Origin: Halochromatium roseum
GTDB lineage: Bacteria; Pseudomonadota; Gammaproteobacteria; Chromatiales; Chromatiaceae
Length of the DNA: 64,000 nt
Assembly (NCBI RefSeq): GCF_016653315.1
Contig: NZ_NHSH01000006.1
Coordinates: 1 to 64,000 of the forward strand
Direction: 5' to 3'
Shown here one piece after another: positions 26,398 through 34,713 of this stretch (its first letter is position 1; each line of letters begins with the position of its first letter). Both the position numbers and the translations under genes were made by a program. The notes under the pieces are model-generated. The model searched no databases. It was given only the letters and a program-made list of their open reading frames with translations, and was not told where the DNA came from.

Positions 26398-27723
26398 ATG
26401 ACCGACGTCTACGTCAAGGCCGGCCTACGCGAGTCGGCCACCTTCGATCGCATCACCATCAACGAGATCCAACGCGCCGCCGACACCGGCATCTACGACA
26501 TCCGCGGCTTTGGTGCCAAGCGCCGCGTCCCACACTTCGACGACCTGCTCTTCCTCGGCGCCAGCATGTCGCGCTACCCCCTTGAGGGCTATCGGGAAAA
26601 ATGCGCCACTGATGTCACCCTCGGCACCCGCTTCGCCAAGCGGCCACTCAAGCTGGATATTCCTGTCACCATCGCCGGCATGAGCTTTGGCGCACTCTCG
26701 GCTCAGGCCAAAGAGGCCCTCGGCCGCGGCGCATCGATCGTCGGCACCAGCACCACCACCGGCGATGGCGGCATGACGCCCGAGGAGCGGGGCCAGTCCA
26801 AACATCTGGTCTATCAGTACCTTCCCTCGCGTTATGGGATGAACCCAGACGATCTGCGCAAGGGCGACGCCATCGAGGTGGTCCTGGGCCAGGGCGCCAA
26901 GCCCGGCGGCGGCGGCATGCTGCTCGGTCAGAAGATCACTGAGCGCGTGGCCGGCATGCGCACGCTGCCCGTCGGCATCGACCAGCGCAGCGCCTGCCGG
27001 CATCCGGACTGGACCGGGCCGGACGACTTGGCGATCAAGATCGAGGAGTTGCGCGAGATCACCGATTGGCAGAAACCGATCTTCATCAAGATTGGCGCTA
27101 CGCGTACCTATTACGACGTCAAGCTCGCGGTGAAGGCTGGCGCCGACGTCATCGTGCTCGACGGCATGCAGGGCGGTACCGCCGCCACGCAGGAGGTGTT
27201 CATTGAGCATGTCGGCATCCCCACCTTAGCGGCCATCCCGCAGGCGGTGCAGGCGCTGCAAGAGATGGACATGCATCGCCAGGTGCAGTTGATCGTCTCT
27301 GGTGGCATCCGCACCGGTGCCGACGTTGCCAAAGCCATGGCGCTCGGCGCGGATGCGGTTGGCATCGGCACTGCGGCACTGATCGCGATGGGCTGCAACC
27401 ACCCCAAGTGGAACCAGGACTACGAGGCCATCGGCTCTGCCGCTGGCTATTACGACGACTATCATGAAGGCCGTTGCCCGGCCGGCATCTCGACGCAAGA
27501 CCCAGAGTTGTCGCAGCGGCTCGACCCGGTCGACGGCGGCCGGCGCCTGGCCAACTATCTGCGTGTGCTGACCATGGAGGCGCAGACGCTTGCTCGCGCC
27601 TGCGGCAAGTCGCACCTACACAACCTAGAGCCGGAGGATCTGGTGGCACTGACGGTGGAAGCCGCAGCCATGGCGCGGGTCCCATTGGCCGGGACGAACT
27701 GGATTCCCGGGCAGGGCTTCTGA
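26398..27723 (+). CDS. mgsC: N-methylglutamate synthase subunit C (FMN glutamate synthase domain)
   Basis: This 441-residue protein is equivalent to the FMN-binding barrel of glutamate synthase. Motifs are GMSFGALSAQAKEALGRGA, GDGGMTPEERG, QGAKPGGGGMLLGQKI, VIVLDGMQGGTAATQEVF and IVSGGIRTGADVAKAMALGA (flavin phosphate site). In glutamate synthase a [3Fe-4S] cluster is held by three cysteines after the barrel. Here only two cysteines remain (in MGCNHP and EGRCPAG), separated by YYDDYHEG, so a normal cluster looks unlikely. It would make N-methylglutamate from methylamine and 2-oxoglutarate. Confidence 0.87.
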   Translation: MTDVYVKAGLRESATFDRITINEIQRAADTGIYDIRGFGAKRRVPHFDDLLFLGASMSRYPLEGYREKCATDVTLGTRFAKRPLKLDIPVTIAGMSFGALSAQAKEALGRGASIVGTSTTTGDGGMTPEERGQSKHLVYQYLPSRYGMNPDDLRKGDAIEVVLGQGAKPGGGGMLLGQKITERVAGMRTLPVGIDQRSACRHPDWTGPDDLAIKIEELREITDWQKPIFIKIGATRTYYDVKLAVKAGADVIVLDGMQGGTAATQEVFIEHVGIPTLAAIPQAVQALQEMDMHRQVQLIVSGGIRTGADVAKAMALGADAVGIGTAALIAMGCNHPKWNQDYEAIGSAAGYYDDYHEGRCPAGISTQDPELSQRLDPVDGGRRLANYLRVLTMEAQTLARACGKSHLHNLEPEDLVALTVEAAAMARVPLAGTNWIPGQGF

Positions 27724-27758
27724 CGAACAGCGCGCGGACATCGCCGCTAGGAGCCGCT

Positions 27759-28280
27759 ATGGAGCAACCTCAGATCGAGATCAGCACAGCCGATCTCGAT
27801 GACCCGACAGACACTGCCGCCCTGATTGCCCTGCTGGATGCCTATGCCGCCGACCCGATGGGGGCTGGTAGCCCCCTGTCCGCGGCGACCCGACGTGAAC
27901 TCGTGCCCGGCCTGCGTACTGTCCCTGGCGCCTGCGTGCTGCTCGCTCGGGCAAATCGGGTGCCCGTAGGCGTCGCCGTCTGTTTCACCGGTTTCTCGAC
28001 CTTCCGCGCCAGACCGCTGACCAATGTGCACGACCTGGCCGTGTTGCCCAACTGGCGCGGCCAGGGCATCGGCAAGCAGTTATTGGCAGCGGTGGAGACA
28101 ATCGCGCGCGAACGCAACCACTGCAAGGTCACGCTGGAGGTGCGCGAGGATAATCCGGCGGCTCGCGGGCTGTATCGAAACCTGGGCTTCGGGGGCGGTT
28201 CGGTTGCCAGTACGGATGCGGGCGCAAAGGCGGACGACGGACAGGCGGTACAATACCTGTTCTTGGAGAAGCGGCTTTAG
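27759..28280 (+). CDS. GNAT family N-acetyltransferase
   Basis: This 173-residue GNAT protein has the acetyl-CoA motif LPNWRGQGIGKQLLAAVE and the later EVREDNPAARGLYRNLGF. The substrate is unknown. It starts 35 bases after mgsC behind CTAGGAG, so it may be the last gene of the sigma-54 operon. Acetylation of an amine intermediate is possible, but this is only inference. Confidence 0.85.
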   Translation: MEQPQIEISTADLDDPTDTAALIALLDAYAADPMGAGSPLSAATRRELVPGLRTVPGACVLLARANRVPVGVAVCFTGFSTFRARPLTNVHDLAVLPNWRGQGIGKQLLAAVETIARERNHCKVTLEVREDNPAARGLYRNLGFGGGSVASTDAGAKADDGQAVQYLFLEKRL

Positions 28281-28336
28281 CGGTTAACCTTGGTCGCGCA
28301 CAAGCTCGACTCGAAACGCTCAACGACAATCTGCCT

Positions 28337-29131
28337 ATGCTTGACTCCGAGAACGATGCTGATGGTCTTGCCATGTCGTTCCGATTCACATTGACCGACG
28401 CTGCCGCCAACTTGGGCCTACGCACACTGGTCTGGGTCGAGCATGATCTGAACAACCAAGCGCAGCCCGCTGGTCTCGAGGCGTTGCGCGCAGCACTGCT
28501 GATTGAGGCGCAGGAGCACAATGCCGCCCGCATCGATATCCTCGAAGGCTATCGGCCATTGCGGGCGCGAGTCGGCCGGTCGATCAAACGCTTTCCGCCG
28601 TCGCCGATCGCCCTGCGGGGGCAGTTCGAGCGCCGTGGCACACTCATGCCGATCAGCCCTGTCGTGGACATCTACAACCTGGTGTCGTTGGTCACGGGGC
28701 TGTCCATTGGCGCCCACGACCTAGCGCGTATCCACGGCTCTGTACGCCTCGACGTGACGAGCGGCCATGAGACCTTCGTACCGCTCGGCAGCGCACTCAA
28801 CGAGGCGCATCCGCGCCCAGTCCCAGCCGGCGAGTATGCCTACATCGATGCCGACGATCGGGTACTGTGCCGTCTTGAATATCGCCAATCGAGCCTGAGC
28901 AGCCTGTCCTCAGACAGTCGTGACGGCCTGTTTATCGTACAGGGGCACAACGCGACCCCTTGCCAACTGCTGCAGCAGGTCGGAGACCGGGTCAGCGCCC
29001 TACTCGGCCACTACTGCGGTTCCGGTCGTGGCGAGGTCTGGCTGCACTGCCGCGACCGGAGCGCGCAACAGGAGACCGTTCGCCAGTCACCACTCGGGAT
29101 CAGCGCTCGATCCCGCACCGAGCCGCGGTAG
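28337..29131 (+). CDS. B3/B4 tRNA-binding domain protein
   Basis: This 264-residue protein is built around the B3/B4 domain of the phenylalanyl-tRNA synthetase beta subunit: ISPVVDIYNLVSLVTGLSIG, GAHDLARIHGSVRLD, and PAGEYAYIDADDRVLCR. Free-standing B3/B4 proteins are thought to edit mischarged tRNA or act on related aminoacyl substrates. The start is uncertain; an internal ATG at 28373 (MSFRFTLTD) is equally good and better matches the domain length. The last 121 bases overlap the 3' end of the convergent GGCT-like gene. Confidence 0.83.
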   Translation: MLDSENDADGLAMSFRFTLTDAAANLGLRTLVWVEHDLNNQAQPAGLEALRAALLIEAQEHNAARIDILEGYRPLRARVGRSIKRFPPSPIALRGQFERRGTLMPISPVVDIYNLVSLVTGLSIGAHDLARIHGSVRLDVTSGHETFVPLGSALNEAHPRPVPAGEYAYIDADDRVLCRLEYRQSSLSSLSSDSRDGLFIVQGHNATPCQLLQQVGDRVSALLGHYCGSGRGEVWLHCRDRSAQQETVRQSPLGISARSRTEPR

Positions 29132-29418
29132 ATATAGGTCCAGGCCCGACCAAAGCGCGTTGCGATCAAGCGCCGGCCATAGAGCCGTGGATAATCCTCA
29201 AGGGCGTCCAGCGCTCTGAGTCCCGCATGATCGACCCGATACAGCTCACCCAAGACCGCGGTACGTCCTTTACTGATCAACCCTGGATAGGCGCCGAGCC
29301 GCAGCAGGGTAAAACGCGGCTCGGTGCGATGCTCACCAACCCATTCGGCGTCTTCGAGCAGCCGGTGATTGACCTCGCCCCGGAGCAAGGTGCCGTAAAC
29401 AAAGACCAAATGCCGCAT
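29011..29418 (-). CDS. gamma-glutamylcyclotransferase-like (AIG2/GGCT) protein
   Basis: This 135-residue protein of the GGCT/AIG2 fold begins with FVYGTLLRGEVNHRLL, the substrate-cavity signature. The catalytic glutamate is in LDALEDYP, and the fold ends at IPSGDWR near residue 114, where related proteins stop. The last 22 residues are Cys/Ser/Arg-rich and encoded on top of the B3/B4 gene, so they look like read-through past a lost stop. The substrate may be a gamma-glutamyl peptide or amine; the latter would be of interest beside a gamma-glutamylmethylamide pathway. Confidence 0.8.
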   Translation of the reverse strand: MRHLVFVYGTLLRGEVNHRLLEDAEWVGEHRTEPRFTLLRLGAYPGLISKGRTAVLGELYRVDHAGLRALDALEDYPRLYGRRLIATRFGRAWTYIYRGSVRDRALIPSGDWRTVSCCALRSRQCSQTSPRPEPQ

Positions 29419-29524
29419 CGCAACCGCTCTGAATCTAACAACCGATAAACCAATCAGCTCATCGGGCCAAAGCCGCTGATCTCAGGTGATTCGAACCCTG
29501 CGACCGGCATCAACGCCAGCCCGC

Positions 29525-30493
29525 TCAGTCCGTGCCAAAGGCCGCCAAGAAGGCCTCGACGAAACGCGGGTAGTCAGTGTCGGACAACTGGTTGATCCCG
29601 GCCGCCGCCTTGCGACCGCCGCCGGTCTCGAACTGGCGACAGAGTGCATCGGCGCCATCCGGACGGTTGATCGGCGCACGCACACTGACCACAAACCCGC
29701 CTTGCTCGAGCTGGGTCATCATGGCATGCGCTCGACTCGGTGCCTGCTGCGCCAGTTCGTTGGCAAACACACCACCGACCCGGCGTGCCCAGGGCGCAGC
29801 CGGGAGCACCATCAATAGGTGCGTCGCATTCTGGTGCTCCGGGCTCATGGCGCGCGCGCGCGCCATGTCGTCAGCATAGCCGGTCCGCAAGGCCTCAAAA
29901 GCCTGGTCGCAACGCACGAACTCGAGCGGGTCGGCGTAGGGGCGCAAACGCGCGAACAATGCATCGGGCGGAAAATGCAGATCCGCCACCGTTGCGCCAT
30001 AGCCGTTGTAATTCAGCAGGATACCAAGCTCGCGCAGGCGCTCGAGCGCATCCTGCTGCAAACCCAGTGGCGCTGCTGCGCGGATTGCGGCGGCATCGAA
30101 GTTATCGCCAAAGGTGCCGACCACGGCCCAAGCGCGCTGACGGCCCTGAAGCAGGTCGTCGACCAGCAGACTGGTGCCGCGATCGGCGCGGGTGTCGATG
30201 TGGGTCTGTAGGTTCGGATGCTCGGGGATCTCGCCAGGATAATGATGATCGACGTAGCGCACGCTGACCCCACGCTCGAGCAGTTCCATCAGCGCAGTGC
30301 GATTCTTATCGAGCGAGACATCTAACACCGTGACCTGATCACCGGCCTCGGCAGGCACCTGCTGCACAAGTGCGATCTCGCGCTTCGTGCCGGTGATCAA
30401 GCGCGCCTGTTCCGCCTCCGGCTCACTCAAATGCAGCTGCTGCAGGGCGCAGAGGCCGTCGGCATCGCCATTGAAGACATCGTAGCGGTTCAT
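29525..30493 (-). CDS. DHH family phosphoesterase
   Basis: This 322-residue DHH/DHHA1 protein has the metal-binding motifs NGDADGLCALQQL, VLDVSLDKNR and YVDHHYPG (the DHH triad), and a C-terminal DHHA1 domain with ETGGGRKAAAGINQ. Family members cut phosphodiester or phosphoanhydride bonds in nucleotides, short RNA or polyphosphate; the substrate here is unknown. The start has GAGG upstream. It is divergent from the S1-repeat gene. Confidence 0.87.
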   Translation of the reverse strand: MNRYDVFNGDADGLCALQQLHLSEPEAEQARLITGTKREIALVQQVPAEAGDQVTVLDVSLDKNRTALMELLERGVSVRYVDHHYPGEIPEHPNLQTHIDTRADRGTSLLVDDLLQGRQRAWAVVGTFGDNFDAAAIRAAAPLGLQQDALERLRELGILLNYNGYGATVADLHFPPDALFARLRPYADPLEFVRCDQAFEALRTGYADDMARARAMSPEHQNATHLLMVLPAAPWARRVGGVFANELAQQAPSRAHAMMTQLEQGGFVVSVRAPINRPDGADALCRQFETGGGRKAAAGINQLSDTDYPRFVEAFLAAFGTD

Positions 30494-30835
30494 TCGCGTA
30501 TTTGCCTCTTGCGTCGTTCTCTTCTGTCAGTCTTGGCCATTTATCAGGCCGGGATTAGCTTAACGCGCGGATGGCACCGGTGCCCAGTGACGCTGTGTGA
30601 GCATGTCTGACCGCCACCCAACCGAGCTACAGACCGACAACGTCGGACGCCACTGAGCTTAGACACCCACAAAATGCCTCAGATCACAAGAAAAGCTCCC
30701 TTTTGCTGGCATCAGGCCTTGCCAGACGAGTAGAATTTACACCGCTTGTGCCGTGAATACCCGTCTGCTCAAGGCACTTGCGAGCTCGCTTCCCAATCCC
30801 ATATCCCGACCGGCCCGAAGACAGGCCCGCCAGTG
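30494..30835. other. intergenic stretch between divergent genes
   Basis: These 342 bases lie between the DHH gene (minus) and the S1-repeat gene (plus). It should hold both promoters. A TAGAAT box occurs at 30731-30736, but no -35 box sits at proper spacing. A tiny hairpin CCGAC-AAC-GTCGG is the only structure seen. I see no gene or RNA. Confidence 0.55.
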
Positions 30836-32074
30836 ATGACCGACGACAACGATTTCGAGGCCCTGCTCAAGGAGCTGGAAAAGACCGAGCAGGCGGTGGC
30901 CGCTCGGCCCAAGGTAGGTGACCGAGTCAAGGGCACCATCATCGAGATCGGCGAGGAGCATGTGTTCGTCGATATCGGTGGCAAGGCCGAGGCAACCATG
31001 GAGGTCGCCAACCTGCGCAATGCGGATGGGCTGATCAACAAGGCCGTCGGCGACAGCATCGAGGCCGCCGTCACCGGCGTCGATCCGGACAGCGGCACCC
31101 TGGTGCTGGGAAGTCGCCACGGCCGCCATGCCCATGGCGCCGATCAGCTCGAGGCGGCGTTTCAGGCCGGCACGCCGGTCGAGGGCCAGATCACCGGCAC
31201 GACCAAAGGCGGTCTCGAGGTTCAGATCGCCGGCCAGCGCGCCTTCTGCCCGGCCTCGCAGGCCGATATACGCTTCATTGAAGACCTCTCGACCCTGGTT
31301 GGTGAGCGCGCCTCGTTCCGCATCACCAAGTTCGAGGGTGGTCGGCGGATGAACCTGGTGGTCTCGCGTCGTGCCGTGCTGGCTGAGGAACAGGCCGAGC
31401 GCGCCGCCGAACTGCGCGCCAAGCTCGAGCCCGGTGCCGTACTGCCAGGTGTCGTCGTTGGTCTGCAGGAATTCGGCGCCTTCGTCGATCTCGGTGGCGT
31501 CGAGGGCATGATCCATATCAGCGAGCTGGCGCTCGGTCGGGTGCGGCATCCGGAAGAGGTGCTCAGCATCGGCCAAGAGCTCGAGGTCGCGGTGCTACGG
31601 GTCGAGCAGACCAATAATCCCAAGCGCCCGGAGCGGATTGCGCTTTCGATTCGCGCACTGGCGAAGAACCCCTGGTCGGATGCCGCCCAGCGCTATCATC
31701 CTGGCACCCGCGTGCGTGGCCGCATCGAGCGGCTCGAACCCTTCGGCGCCTTTGTCGAGATCGAGCCAGGGCTCACCGGTCTGGTTCATGTCAGCGAGCT
31801 CGGCGCCGGTCGACGTGTCGAGCATCCCAAAGACATCGTCCAGGTTGGTCAAGAGGTCGATGCCGTGATCGTGCAGGTCGACACCGAGCGCCGCCGCATC
31901 GGTCTCTCGCTCGCTGCCGATCGCGTCGTCGAGGCCGAGGCCAGCAGCGCACAACCGACCTCGCCCACGGACTCAAAAAACGATCGCCGCGCGACCGAGA
32001 GTCCCGAGGAGCCGGGCCTCGGCACCCTCGGCGAGCTGCTCAAGGCCCAGCTCGGGCAGGATGACGCGCGCTGA
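30836..32074 (+). CDS. S1-domain RNA-binding protein, four repeats
   Basis: This 412-residue protein has four S1 (OB-fold) repeats, roughly at 26-95, 103-185, 207-285 and 295-370. The third and fourth are the clearest (GVVVGLQEFGAFVDLGG with MIHISELA, and GRIERLEPFGAFVEIEPG with LVHVSELG). A Ser/Pro/Glu tail follows. It is shorter than ribosomal protein S1 and resembles S1-like accessory proteins found in many proteobacteria. A role in translation or RNA binding is likely. ATG at 30836 is preferred; the frame is open 30 codons further upstream. Confidence 0.86.
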   Translation: MTDDNDFEALLKELEKTEQAVAARPKVGDRVKGTIIEIGEEHVFVDIGGKAEATMEVANLRNADGLINKAVGDSIEAAVTGVDPDSGTLVLGSRHGRHAHGADQLEAAFQAGTPVEGQITGTTKGGLEVQIAGQRAFCPASQADIRFIEDLSTLVGERASFRITKFEGGRRMNLVVSRRAVLAEEQAERAAELRAKLEPGAVLPGVVVGLQEFGAFVDLGGVEGMIHISELALGRVRHPEEVLSIGQELEVAVLRVEQTNNPKRPERIALSIRALAKNPWSDAAQRYHPGTRVRGRIERLEPFGAFVEIEPGLTGLVHVSELGAGRRVEHPKDIVQVGQEVDAVIVQVDTERRRIGLSLAADRVVEAEASSAQPTSPTDSKNDRRATESPEEPGLGTLGELLKAQLGQDDAR

Positions 32075-32221
32075 GCCGGTCTAACAGACTGCGCGCTTCG
32101 CCACCCCCCGATGCTGAAGCGCATGTTCCACGGCAATCCATCCCTTAGGTGACCACCGACAATGCCTTGACTGGGCGAGCGACTGACAATCCCAAGCTCA
32201 GATCAGCGCGGAGAGAGACCC

Positions 32222-33205
32222 ATGTCAGACAAGGCCCCCTGGATCACCTACAGGCCTGAGCTCAAGGTGATGGACTGTACGGTGCGCGATGGCGGCTTGG
32301 TCAATAGCCATCGCTTCAGCGACGACTTCGTCAGCGCCTGTTATCAGGCCTGCATCGCGGCGGGTGTCGATTACATGGAGATCGGCTACAAGAACTCCCC
32401 AAAGACCTTCCCTCGCGAGAAGTTTGGTCCTTGGCGCCATTGTGACGAGAGCGATCTCAAACGCGTTGTCGGCGATCACGACCCCGTCGCGACCGGGCTG
32501 AAGCTCGCCGCCATGGCCGATGCGGGCAAAAGCGATTGGGAAACGCAGATCGTCCCCGCCGCCGAGAGCCCGCTGAGCATGATCCGTGTGGCCTTTTATG
32601 CGCATCAGGTGTCAGAAGCGGTCGACATGATCCGCTTTGGCGCCGAGCAGGGCTATGAGACCACGGCCAACCTGATGGCGGTTTCGAACATCACCGAGGA
32701 AGAGATCGACACCGTCCTTGAGGCCATCGCGCCGACGCCAGCCAGTACCATGGTCATCGTCGACAGCTTCGGCCATCTCTACCGCGAGCAGGTCGACCGT
32801 CTCTATCACAAGTATGCGAATGCGCTGAAAGGCACCGGTAAGGAGATCGGCATCCACGCCCACAACAACCTGCAGCTGGCATTCGCCAACACGATCGAGG
32901 CGATTATTCTGGGCTGCAATCGCGTTGATGCAACCATCTTTGGCTTTGGTCGTGGCGCTGGTAACTGCCACACCGAGATGCTGCTCGGCTTCCTGCGCAA
33001 CCCAAAGTTCGAGGTGCGCCCGATCATCGAGGTGATCCAGCAACACATCCTGCCGCTACGCCGCGAGATCGAATGGGGACCGATGATCCCCTACAACCTC
33101 ACCGGCCAGCTCAATCTGCATCCACGCGCGGCGATCGAGTGGCGCGAAGGCCCCACGCCCGACGACTTCCTCGCCTTCTACGACAAGGTTGTCTCCGAGA
33201 TCTAG
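32222..33205 (+). CDS. HMGL-like (DRE-TIM) aldolase of unknown substrate
   Basis: This 327-residue protein has the DRE-TIM metallolyase fold, with the metal-binding start MDCTVRDGG (the D-x-R-D-G motif). It also has a barrel strand MVIVDSFGHLYREQVDRL and the second metal site IGIHAHNNLQLAFANT, plus GFGRGAGNCHTEM. Family members include HMG-CoA lyase, homocitrate synthase and 4-hydroxy-2-oxovalerate aldolase. This one lacks the extra C-terminal regulatory domains, so it is a short, aldolase-type member. No pathway neighbour reveals its substrate. It converges with trhP, with 17 bases between stops. Confidence 0.85.
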   Translation: MSDKAPWITYRPELKVMDCTVRDGGLVNSHRFSDDFVSACYQACIAAGVDYMEIGYKNSPKTFPREKFGPWRHCDESDLKRVVGDHDPVATGLKLAAMADAGKSDWETQIVPAAESPLSMIRVAFYAHQVSEAVDMIRFGAEQGYETTANLMAVSNITEEEIDTVLEAIAPTPASTMVIVDSFGHLYREQVDRLYHKYANALKGTGKEIGIHAHNNLQLAFANTIEAIILGCNRVDATIFGFGRGAGNCHTEMLLGFLRNPKFEVRPIIEVIQQHILPLRREIEWGPMIPYNLTGQLNLHPRAAIEWREGPTPDDFLAFYDKVVSEI

Positions 33206-33222
33206 GATCTGAGGAAGCGACG

Positions 33223-34713
33223 TTAAATCACCTTCGCAAGCAGCGACTCCGGCGCGAGCGGTTGTTCAGGCATCGGGATACGCACCGTCCAGCCGTCGCC
33301 AGGCGCGGCCTCAAGCGGCCGGCCATCGGTCGCGCTCAGCTGCTCGAGACGGAAGCGCTGCAGACCGCGAGGGGTGATCCACTCCAACTCATCGCCAAGC
33401 ACAAAGCGGTTACGAACGCGAATCTCGGCCAGACCACTCGCGGCATCGACTCGCGCCAGCTCGCCGACGAATTGCCGACGCTCACTGACTGAGCTGCCAG
33501 CCGCATAGTTCTGCAGCTCTGAAGGTGCGTGGCGGCGCAGAAATCCCTCGGTGTAGCCGCGATTCGCCAAGCCTTCGAGTTCGTCGAGCAGGCCGCGATC
33601 GAAGCCACGCCCAGCGGCGGCATCGTCAATCGCGCGGCGGTAGACCGAGGTGGTCCGCGCCGTGTAATAGTGCGACTTGGTCCGGCCTTCGATCTTCAGC
33701 GAGTCGACGCCGATCGCACTCAACCGGTCGACATGCTCAACGGCGCGCAGATCGCGCGAGTTCATCACATAGCTGCCGTGCTCGTCCTCGAACAGCGCCA
33801 TGTACTCTCCGGGGCGCTCGGCCTCTTCTAGGAGCCAAGCCTGGTCGGCCTCCGGATGACGCCCTGCGGTCGGGGTTGGTCCTAAGGCCCCTAACCCAGG
33901 CAACCGCCCCTCTCCTCGGCTCGCGGTCGCCAATGGGTCGTTGGCTGACAGGCCGCCCGGCACCGCTCGCGTCGTCTCGTCCATCCTCACCTCGGCGTCC
34001 TGGCTGGCATCTGCGTTGCCCCCTCGTGAACCAGAGGGCGCTGTCGACGACGGCGCAACCGCTTGCCCAACGCGATAGGACCAGCGGCACGCATTGGTGC
34101 AGCTACCCTGGTTCGCATCACGATGATTGAGATAACCCGAGAGCAGACAGCGGCCAGAGTAGGCGATGCAGAGCGCGCCATGGACGAAGACCTCCAGCTC
34201 CATGTCTGGGCAGGCCTGGCGGATCTCGGCGATCTCATCGAGCGACAGCTCGCGCGAGAGGATCACGCGCCGAATGCCTTGCTGTTGCCAGAAACGCACC
34301 GCCGCCGCGTTGGTCGTATTGGCCTGCACCGAAAGGTGGATGGCGATCTCCGGCCAACGCTCACGCACCAGCAGGATCAGGCCAGGATCGGACATGATCA
34401 GCGCATCTGGGGCAAGCGCGATCACCGGCTCCAAGTCGGCGATAAAGGTCGCCAGCTTGGCACCGTGTGGCATCAGATTGGCGGCCAGATAGAAGCATTT
34501 GCCGGCGGTACGCACTGCGGCGATGCCTTCGCCGAGCGCCTCAAGGGTGCCGAACTCGTTGTTGCGCACCCGCAGACTGTAGCGCGGGATGCCCGCATAG
34601 ACGGCATCGGCACCATAGGCCAGTGCGTAGCGCAGGTTGCGCAGGGTTCCGGCTGGCGCGAGCAGCTCGGGCAATCCTGTTGGGCCTGACGTCACTCTTA
34701 CCCCTGGCTTCAT
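33223..34713 (-). CDS. trhP: U32 family protein, tRNA hydroxylation (TrhP/YegQ-like)
   Basis: This 496-residue U32 protein matches YegQ/TrhP, which takes part in 5-hydroxyuridine formation in tRNA. Seen motifs are PELLAPAGTLRNLRYALAYG, the cysteine set ALCIAYSGRCLL with GSCTNACRW (probable Fe-S ligands), MNSRDLRAVEHVDRL and LKIEGRTKSHYYTA. Between residues about 217 and 288 there is a low-complexity segment about twice the length of the linker in E. coli YegQ. Its stop is close to the convergent aldolase gene, and its start overlaps the stop of the upstream ChaN-PDZ gene by four bases. Confidence 0.86.
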   Translation of the reverse strand: MKPGVRVTSGPTGLPELLAPAGTLRNLRYALAYGADAVYAGIPRYSLRVRNNEFGTLEALGEGIAAVRTAGKCFYLAANLMPHGAKLATFIADLEPVIALAPDALIMSDPGLILLVRERWPEIAIHLSVQANTTNAAAVRFWQQQGIRRVILSRELSLDEIAEIRQACPDMELEVFVHGALCIAYSGRCLLSGYLNHRDANQGSCTNACRWSYRVGQAVAPSSTAPSGSRGGNADASQDAEVRMDETTRAVPGGLSANDPLATASRGEGRLPGLGALGPTPTAGRHPEADQAWLLEEAERPGEYMALFEDEHGSYVMNSRDLRAVEHVDRLSAIGVDSLKIEGRTKSHYYTARTTSVYRRAIDDAAAGRGFDRGLLDELEGLANRGYTEGFLRRHAPSELQNYAAGSSVSERRQFVGELARVDAASGLAEIRVRNRFVLGDELEWITPRGLQRFRLEQLSATDGRPLEAAPGDGWTVRIPMPEQPLAPESLLAKVI

